Positions 57,201 to 64,000 of a DNA stretch of 64,000 nucleotides are shown here, in pieces. The notes beneath the pieces were generated by a model. The model made no database searches, had not been told where the DNA came from, and worked only from the letters and a program-made list of their open reading frames with translations. The stretch lies in assembly GCA_002633005.1 (NCBI GenBank), contig NMRA01000160.1, positions 309,337 through 373,336 of the forward strand, read 5' to 3'. The position numbers and the translations under genes are program-made. The first letter of the stretch is position 1. The number at the start of each line of letters is the position of its first letter. The stretch comes from Phoronis australis (taxonomy: Eukaryota; Phoronida; Phoronidae).

Positions 57201-60200
57201 ACAATTTTGCTCTTTGTAGCGCTACATCAGCCCAGCGCTCAAACTAATCACCCCTCCCTAGACACTATTTTTCCTTCAAAATTTGACCCCGAAACATTGG
57301 ATTGTGAATCGTTCCACTGCCGCAGGCATGAACAACAAAAATAGGGATAGACCATAAGGGAAAGAAATGATAACAAAAAAATAATAAAAAGACAAAAAAG
57401 AAGGAATCCGTCGACTGCTAGCCTGACTACAAGCATTCACGGCTACTGTTCTATTTTCCTGAAGGCAATGATCTAAAGACGCCCCTTTGAAAAGTGTCCG
57501 TTTTCAATGGTGATTTGCTCGCCAACGAATTTAGCCCTCCCCCCAATCCATTTTGCCTTAAGTCAGGCCTGTGTATGAGAAACTTATCAAATGTGGCACA
57601 TCGGTAGTGTGCAATTTCAATCAGCATTAACAATGAAAAGCGTCGTTTTTTTTACTGACAGTGCAGGTACTGCGTGGAGTCAAAAATTGTCCCAGATAAC
57701 ACCCAAGAACCATCCAAACTCGTGTGACAAACATATTGGACATTTGTTCCAGAAATTGAATTTGAATTATTCTATAAAAGATTTGCTTTTCGCTTTCTTT
57801 TTACCATTGTTAGGAATCACTTAACGATACTCTCGCTTTAATGAGTGATGATTTGCAAATACAACAGCATTAGGTCAAAGAAAGCAAATCTTTAAAGACT
57901 ATAAAAAATTGGTTTTCATAATTTTGACAACTCAATACCCCTGAAATAACTCTGGCTTCCCCGCGAAAACGAAATAGCATTGTACCGATCGAGATGCAAT
58001 CTTTTGCTCTACTACTGTTTAGGCATAAATTTAGTAATGTCTCTCCAAACTGTAAATGTGGTGACCATCAATCTCATCCTCATGTTTTCTTCAAATATGT
58101 CCTCATCAAATACCCGAGAAAATCAAATCACACTTTCGTGCACTCAATGAAAACAAACTAATAATTGTAAGTGCTTTCAATTCCTGTAACAGCATCTCTA
58201 CTAAAGTTACATTATTATTAAATGGTAGTTCAAACTTCGACCTTTTCCTCAATGAATTCCTCTTATAAGCAGTGTTAGTAATTTTTTATGCTCGCTTATT
58301 AATCTTGTTACTTCTGATTTCTATATCTGTGCATGTTTTTGTTTTCAATATGTTCGTAATACAGTGGCGGATCTAGGATATCACAAGGGGGGGCAACATT
58401 TTGTCCGGCTGTAAGCATTTTCGCAAACCACGATTGTAGATGCGCATAGCACCGAATGGGGGGAGGTCGGGAGGGTTTTTTTCTGTTTTTTCCTCTAAAA
58501 ATCAAGCATTTTCCTTGAATTCTGATGTATTATCCAAGAAAAAAAGACAAAAAATTTAAAAAAAAAAAAAACACGGAGAACATGTCACACAAGAAAAACT
58601 GCGACTTCCACAGACTCGAACTCTCGATTTGGCTCTTAGGACGCGCGTGCTTTACCACTACACCACCACGATTTCAATAAAAAACTCGAACTAAGAGACC
58701 TACTTGTTTATGGTCCACAGCGTTTGCCCGCGAAACCTTCTACTTTTTGTAATGCTTATTACACGTTTTATATTTTGTGCAATCGGTTCTTAACAAATTT
58801 GTTGTATTTAAAATAGTCTTCAAATGCCCAAAAGACCAAATCCGTTTTTCGTGTTGGCAATAATGACGGGATTGCTTTGGAAATCGTCTTAAGTTAAAGT
58901 TTGACAAAGAGAGAATTAGTGAGTTTCTGAGTGATTCACTAAGGATTCGATTAAAATTCACATCTTACCAGCAGCTTCTGTTTTTTCATCGTCACTCAGG
59001 TTCCATTTTCTTTAAAAAATGAAGTAAATTTTCTTCATTCCACAGTGGAGCAGACGACGGAAACGGAGTGGTAGTGCGCAGCGCCACTGCCGGTCGCCTG
59101 GNNNNNNNNNNNNNNNNNNCCCCCAAACACTAAAACTGCACACATTTAAATCTTTTTTCATCCGCATAATTTTAATTACCGGGGCAAATTAATAAACTCA
59201 ACATTTCCCTACGCTCTTGCTAGCTGTTTTAGTTTTTTTTTTGCGGCAGCCAAGGGGGGGGCCCATATTTAGATAAGCTATTACATAGGCGGATTTAGGG
59301 GGGGGCAGGGGGCCCGCCCCCCCTAAATCTGCCTTGGTGTAATAGCTTATCTAAATATTTCAATGCTTGTATTAGATACTACTTACATGTGTTGTATGTT
59401 TACTACTTTCATCTATGTCTACAACCCACATATAATGCTTCGCGATTCCTGGGTATGCCATTGTTTTCCTTGTATGTTCTGTGTAATCCTTCAAACAATA
59501 TATATCAGTATATCACCTTTGAGTAAGTGATGGGAATTTCTGTAAGTTCCTCGCACAGTAGACGGCGTACTGAAATTTTCTTTCTCAGTGATGCAGTGGT
59601 GTGTCAGGCAACATATCGCAGGCCCACAACCAACATTTTAAGGTACAGTTCGAATTGCACATTTTCTTTGAGGGGACATCGAATTTCAGTTTCGGACCTT
59701 AATTGCCAGAGGAGGCGTTCTTCCCTAGTTAAGCAGTCGCCCACGTCAGCCAGTCGTCGCCAGTCAACATTTTTGAGCTTCACTTGTTTGCTAACAAGTT
59801 CACATTGAGTTCACTGCTGTGTAGGCCTACGCTGATGTCAAACTATGATATTGGATGTATCAAGTTGGGTGACATTTGGCACGTAAGTTCAAAAACACTA
59901 CAAGCATTCAGAGTGCATCAGTGAACGGGTCGAGACGTCTACTGAGAAATAGGAAAACAGTAATGGAATACGAATCGCCGATTGACTAGGATAACATGGA
60001 TAACTAAAACTACGATGGGAAGTGAAGGTTTACCTGACATGGAAGCAAACTGTTGCTTAACTTTCCTCGCCTCCTCGTCTTTCGGAAACCATACAAATCG
60101 TTGAGCACCTGCTGCAATCAGGGCAGCGCAAACTTCCCACACGGCTTTCCCCATAGCTGCATTGGACACTCGCAACGACTCGCCGACTAGGGAGTAGAAT

Positions 60201-60444
60201 GTGCCAGTTGCCAGAAATCGTAGAGTAAGAAGTTTATAAAGTGGAGGCAATGAAGTGCGGTGATATGGCGGGTTAAGATGAAGAAGGTTCAAAATGAAAA
60301 CTGTTGTCTCTGGACTGAAACGGAAACGCTGAAATAGGATACGTCGACTTAAATTTCCAAGGGATTTGACGCGTCTTTCAATCGTCTTTCGATAATGTCT
60401 TCTCTTGCTCGTTGAATAATCTGTCTATGTCTCACATCCGCCAT
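54287..60444 (-). CDS. HARBI1-type PIF/Harbinger transposase (four exons, damaged)
   Basis: Exons inferred on the minus strand: 60444-60034 (MADVRHRQIIQRAREDIIER, then after a frameshift LLTLRFLATGTFYSLVGESL; donor TCAG|GTAAAC), 57130-57015 (acceptor GTTGCAG; LSAIDCTHVRVARPS and YHSINVQ), 55295-55184 (acceptor ATTGCAG; CCDSTFRKTSCVAKLPGSVH; donor CAAG|GTATAA) and 54561-54287 (acceptor AATGCAG; LVGDSGYLCRPFLMTPFL, CIEQTFGILKRRFACL, ILHN). Frames join correctly at all three junctions. The catalytic acids are Asp in AIDCTH, Asp in GDSGY and Glu in IEQTFG (DDE_Tnp_4 fold). Defects: a stop after SNPLEI near 60346 needs a one-base shift, and exon 2 lacks a GT donor after GTTCAG. Known role: cuts and rejoins transposon ends with help of the Myb-like partner. 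Probably no longer functional. Confidence 0.88.
55491..57012. mobile_element. 1.5 kb TIR element inserted in the transposase gene
   Basis: The ends are TACAGACCCAATTCACGCCG at 55491 and its near inverse CGCGTGAATTGGGTCTACAG at about 56990-57012, with imperfect pairing over about 55 bp (GAGGCTCGCTTCGAT against the GAGCCTCGCTTTGG strand). It sits directly at the 3' edge of transposase exon 2. A 134-codon minus-strand frame (55573-55977) shows no known domain. The target duplication is not clear. Confidence 0.5.
58592..58676 (-). repeat. tRNA-derived SINE head or tRNA pseudogene
   Basis: The minus strand reads TGGTGTAGTGGTAAAGCACG, a good A-box (TRGYNNANNNGG), and 30 bp later GAGTTCGAGTC, close to the B-box GGTTCGANTCC. 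The acceptor stem does not pair well, so a functional tRNA is unlikely. A T-rich stretch follows. Confidence 0.5.
59102..59119. other. Assembly gap (18 N)
   Basis: A short run of N sits just before a C-run inside the hAT-like insertion. Confidence 0.95.
59265..59358. repeat. Hairpin that spans the right transposon boundary
   Basis: ATATTTAGATAAGCTATTACA at 59265 is the inverse of TAATAGCTTATCTAAATAT at 59340, and the G-run and C-run between them also pair, so the whole 94 bp can fold. The right arm includes LINE sequence outside the hAT-like element, the left arm is inside it. Confidence 0.85.
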
Positions 60445-60452
60445 ATTTATTT

Positions 60453-60714
60453 TCGAGTACGATTTCAAGCACACTGCCGAACCAAACTTGAAATTTGGAG
60501 CATATACTCGGAATTTTTACTCAAAATCGTACTCGAAATATAGATGAAATACACTTGATTTCGAGTATACTCGAAAATTGAGTACCTGCTCGAAATTTCG
60601 AGAACAGGTGTTTCGAGTATGACATTGAATACACCAAAGCTGAGTCTGGACTCGAGTTGAGTATGAAGTTTGAGTTTGACCATGATTCGAGTACGGAGAT
60701 TGGAGACCGGGCCC
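60453..60714. repeat. Harbinger-type terminal and subterminal region (right)
   Basis: It lies between the transposase ATG and the 25-bp terminal repeat at 60690-60714. It contains many TTTCGAGTA, TACTCGAAA and GAGTATGA motifs in both orientations, forming a probable promoter and transposase/Myb binding region. TACTCAAAATCGTACTCG is nearly shared with the left end. Confidence 0.6.
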
Positions 60715-61792
60715 AGAGCTCTAAGTATACGGTGTAGATGAACGAGGTACCAATATCTGACCACAGGAGCACTTCTATTTCACCTCAAAGGACAACTGCC
60801 ATTGTCTGCACTCTGGGTGGGACTCCTGGGGACCTTACAAGGGGACCAAAATGAGCTAGATTAGATTTATGTTTGAACAACGGAGTCGGTGATGAATGGT
60901 ATCTTAGTCAGAATAAAACACCTTGTCTCTTTCATAATTTTTGTGCAGTCAATTCTTAACATAACCCACTTACACAATTTTCTGTCAGCCTGTGGCTGTC
61001 AGTTTGATTAAAAGACTCTAGGTGGCGCTAATCGCCTGTGCAGTTATCTATCGAGCAAGATACCAAACAATTAAATATCATTCGTATTGCTGTATCAGTG
61101 ACGAAGGAGACCACAGGAAGCCTTTTTTCACGGACTTTCAGTTCTACTGGTGCAACAATAAAAATCTATTACAGGATAACAAAGCTCAAAAAAGTCAGTT
61201 GTAATGTACTGATGAGTTAATAATACAACCCCTGTCACTATCTCACACTCCAGAAAAGCAGGTTTTGTTCTAAAGGGGGTCCGAAACCCAGTGCTTTGTC
61301 AGTTTTCGAACACTTTAGTGGACTAAGAATCTCACGCACTGCCAACAGTGCCGGTCCGTTTTCAGACGCCTTGGTTCAAATACTGTATCTGCGCTTGAAA
61401 ATGACCGCTCCCATTATTAAAAAAGATCATACTAAAACTAATCAAGATCTCCGAGATCGCAAGTCAAAATAGAACGGTGGATAAGAGTGAAGGAGTAGTG
61501 TTATTGGACACACAGAGGGGTCGCGCAATGCTTCTTCTACTACATGCATACAAAAGCGACTGAGTACGATTGTACCTTCTCAACTGTACTTTGTGTTTTC
61601 GGAAATGTCAGATACGGGTATTTACGCAAATTAGGGGTGCCCACGAGGAGAGATTTATGGTCAACAAAGACATCAAAATCTTTTGGCACTATTGTCTAGA
61701 ATTTTTATCTTATGTTTGATTTGAGTTTTTCTGTGGAACGTAACAAATACCGAAACTCTGCAGGCCAGAGCCAATTACTAGGCTTTGTCTTC
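60715..61792. other. Intergenic, no supported gene
   Basis: Only chance frames of about 60 codons are present. A G/C pattern typical of exons is absent. Confidence 0.55.
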
Positions 61793-64000
61793 TAAAAATA
61801 GTTCGGCAAAGGTACAATTCACGAGAACCGGAAATAGAAAAAATATCAAAGCTTGTCATTGGATATGAAACCGGTATTAGAGATAATGTCGTGTTTTCTC
61901 GTGTCAACTATAGCAATGGTTACATATTTAGACAGTATGACCGGATCACGCTAGTGTCGGGAAGCTGTCGCAGTTTGCATGTCGATATGAACACCTACCA
62001 AGCTGTATAGCGATCGGATAGGCATTGCAAACCACGAACTTGTTCCTCTTTAGGTGACGGAAACGAATTAAAATACTTTAATAAACTGAACATTTTTCTG
62101 TCTGCATTTATTGACATCAAAAACATGGATGTGAATCAGAATTACACGTTGGCTTATGATTTCTATTAACCACCACCAAGTTAAATTTAGCAACAACAAC
62201 ATTCAATAATCACTACACCATGCATACATTTACATACATAGCTAAAATCAGCGTCAATTTTAAGAACCAGATGGGATCCAAATGTCCCGTTCCCAGCGAC
62301 ACCTGTAGAGTCGCAAGTGATTCTGGTCTCTGCTTCTTTGGGTAAGTTACGTAGCGAAAGGCATTAAAACATTTGGAGGCACAAATCTTGGCACATGGAA
62401 CGGAAAAGTGAAATTATTATGGCAATTCAACATCCAATCTTCGGTGATCAAAAACTTCAGTGGCGGCCAGTTTGCTAGTCTGTGCCAGTGAGGTCTTGAC
62501 GCGTGGTATTTAATAGCTCTTTGGTAATAGCCTCTGGAGTGATTTCTCCTAGCTTCTCAATTCATCTCTCTTGTCTTGCGTAGAGTGCTTCCACCATGGC
62601 TTATCTATGCAGGAAAATGACACACTACGCAAACTACTTTAATGCACGTTGCATGGGCGGCGCAGCATTAAACAAAGTCGGGGGCTAAAGCCCCCAGCAC
62701 CCCTGTGGTGCACCGCCCATAGACCATGGGCGCCGGAACACTGAAAAAAATGGTCTATAGTTCCCCAGCACCCCCATGGTGCGCCGCCCATGCGTTTTGC
62801 ATGCAAAACTATTTTTATTTCCTGCCTTTTTACGATTAGGTTTAAGATAGGCAATTTCAGTAATTTGGGCTAAATCGGTTTTTTTAAGAATACCAAACCG
62901 GGTTTTAGCCTGTTAAAGGATATCAAAAATGAATTTTCCATCCAATTCTCCTCTGAAAAAATGCCCTGTAATCCCCGAAAACCCTCAAAAGCTTGGAGGA
63001 ATATTTGAAAGAAATTCCTTCAAAGTCTGCTTTTAGCGAATTTCACGGCAATTGTGGAAAAAGACGGCGGACCCACTGAACACCAGAAAACCCAATCTAT
63101 GACATAGATGTAGGGAGTATGCATTTTTTAGTTAATGCCTGTTTTATTGATCAAGATTGACACCATTGATTCATTAGCAAGTGTCAGAACAATAATTGGT
63201 AGAAATCATTAAAAACAGGGTATTGTGTAATTTTAACGGTACCTTTTGTCGCGGTAGATGTATGATCTACGCACATTGCAAGTGCCAGATATGTTTTTCT
63301 CAGTTTGTCATTGGCTAGTATTATTGTTTACTCAACTGCTTAACGTATAGGGAAGTTTATTCCATATCAAATTATTCTTATCCAGAAATGTGCAACTTAA
63401 AATGGGATTTTTTAACACTGAATTAGAAATACCTATCGAGAAAATAATGAATTGTAAGGTAAGACTACTCGCAAAATGTACTTTTAGAACTCAGAGCCCG
63501 CTAACATTTTTCTAGTAGGTGGTCTCGTCCTTTTGACCTCAGAAAAATGAGTAATAATTGTTTTTTCATTAAATTTTAATTAATAACAAAACAACTGGTC
63601 ATTTCAGCATCTAAGGTACCGTTTTTGTAAGCAATGAGCATTCTGTTTGTTGGCCTTGTTACGCGCATTCTCGTACGAACAGTTACGACTGAAGGACATG
63701 AAATAAAATAGACAGCGAAACCTCGTGAAGAAAACCGTGTGTTTTGGGTCCCAATTAATGTCTAGTTTAGCACATAATTAGTTGCTGGAAGAGTTCAGGG
63801 AATACGACATTCAGAACGTTTTATGCTCAAGTTCACGACGTTAAGACAACAATTTTGGATGGGCTACGCATACTTGCGTTTTCTGAGCGCAGCGCTTATG
63901 TGTTATCAGTTTCATTTCTGATGAACTCTGTCAGCCTGTCTTTGAATTGACTGACCCGTGGCACGTTAATCCAGAAACAATTTTAAGCCTATTGTATCAA
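61793..64000. repeat. Segmental duplication, copy 2 (continues past window end)
   Basis: It is collinear with 6373-8297 in the same orientation. Base 64000 corresponds to about 8297, some 30 bp before the LRR receptor stop codon in copy 1. It carries an extra segment at about 62488-62812. Confidence 0.85.
62488..62812. repeat. Insertion in duplication copy 2 with CCCAGCACCCC-type repeats
   Basis: It is absent from the matching place near 7137 in copy 1. It holds two similar CCCAGCACCCC-TGGTGC-CCGCCCAT units (near 62692 and 62766) and inverted GGGCGGCGCA-type sequence, suggesting a small palindromic element. A 71-codon minus-strand frame across it is a by-product of the repeats. Confidence 0.6.

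Larger units (their letters stand above)
58362..59339. mobile_element. hAT-like insertion in the LINE 3' end (978 bp, with gap)
   Basis: The left end is CAGTGGCGGATCTAGG; the right end is degenerate (CTAAATCTGCCTTGGTG). A 5-bp duplication TAATA flanks it (58357-58361, 59340-59344). The matching LINE tail at 2493-2755 is continuous at this point, so this is an insertion. Inside are a tRNA-like SINE head, a poly-A run near 58556-58571 and an 18-base gap. No transposase is visible. Confidence 0.65.
57960..59520 (+). pseudogene. 3' end of a non-LTR retrotransposon, interrupted by a hAT-like insertion
   Basis: NCKCGDHQSHPHVFFKYVLI (58051-58110 region) has the C.CG....HH.F..C shape of a LINE C-terminal motif, followed by LLNGSSNFDLFLNEFLL and a stop. 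The downstream sequence to 58361 and again from 59345 to 59520 matches 2493-2755, giving the 3' UTR. It lies antisense in the first intron of the Harbinger transposase gene. Confidence 0.55.
41846..60714. mobile_element. Candidate two-gene PIF/Harbinger transposon (18.9 kb with insertions)
   Basis: The proposed ends are GGGACCGGTCTCCAATCTCC at 41846 and its inverse at 60690-60714, matching at 24 of 25 positions. Between them lie a Myb/SANT-like gene on the plus strand and a HARBI1-type transposase on the minus strand, the gene pair diagnostic of Harbinger elements. The transposase starts about 270 bp inside the right end. The left end is 4.7 kb from the Myb gene, so it could belong to a separate MITE of the same family, and a 3-bp target duplication is not evident (CCA versus AGA). 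The great length is explained by nested elements at 42097, 46271, 47004, 51230, 55491 and 57960. Confidence 0.55.

Noticed and set aside
58592-58676. Functional tRNA gene
   Set aside because: A and B boxes are present but the acceptor and T stems pair poorly and the segment is embedded in a transposon insertion.

Overview
The window is animal nuclear DNA of moderate-to-low GC, with compact single-exon receptor genes, spliced transposon genes, and many TIR elements, LINE fragments and short repeats. I think a marine invertebrate is most likely, probably an anthozoan cnidarian (coral or anemone). That rests on the transposon mix, an ORF family I associate with coral retroelements, and an orphan-type GPCR. 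It is inference, not proof. No bacterial or organellar features are visible.

Only two convincing single-copy host genes are present. One is a minus-strand, single-exon, secreted/transmembrane leucine-rich-repeat plus Ig-like receptor (8326-11100). The other is a plus-strand, single-exon rhodopsin-class GPCR (37137-38189). The 1.9 kb that follows the stop codon of the LRR gene is repeated in the same orientation at the far end of the window (about 61793-64000), so a second LRR gene may begin just outside the window.

The rest is largely mobile DNA. Positions 1-2492 hold a hAT-like element. Positions 15594-21555 hold three elements nested like Russian dolls: an outer TTAA-flanked element with a SWIM-type zinc-finger exon, an inner TTAA-flanked element, and a second hAT copy. 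Relatives of the outer and inner elements at 28124-32406 preserve the uninterrupted ('empty') sites. A folded-back Penelope-like retroelement lies at 21888-22461. A TIR element family sits at 35008-35822 and, inverted, at 42097-42940.

The most complete system lies between 41846 and 60714. It is a candidate PIF/Harbinger DNA transposon with 25-bp terminal inverted repeats, a plus-strand Myb/SANT-like accessory gene (exons between 46545 and 53374) and a convergent minus-strand HARBI1-type transposase (exons between 60444 and 54287). All three catalytic acids of the transposase are visible. Its introns have been invaded by a zinc-finger/RT/restriction-like-endonuclease LINE in tandem arrangement (47004-49609), other LINE fragments, a hAT-like insertion with a tRNA-like SINE, and a 1.5 kb TIR element that abuts a transposase exon. 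In Harbinger elements generally the two proteins cooperate: the Myb-like protein binds DNA and helps the transposase enter the nucleus and reach the ends. Here decay (a frameshift and a lost donor site) suggests the copy is no longer active.

Three assembly gaps (17829-18117, 47750-48490, 59102-59119) fall inside transposons.
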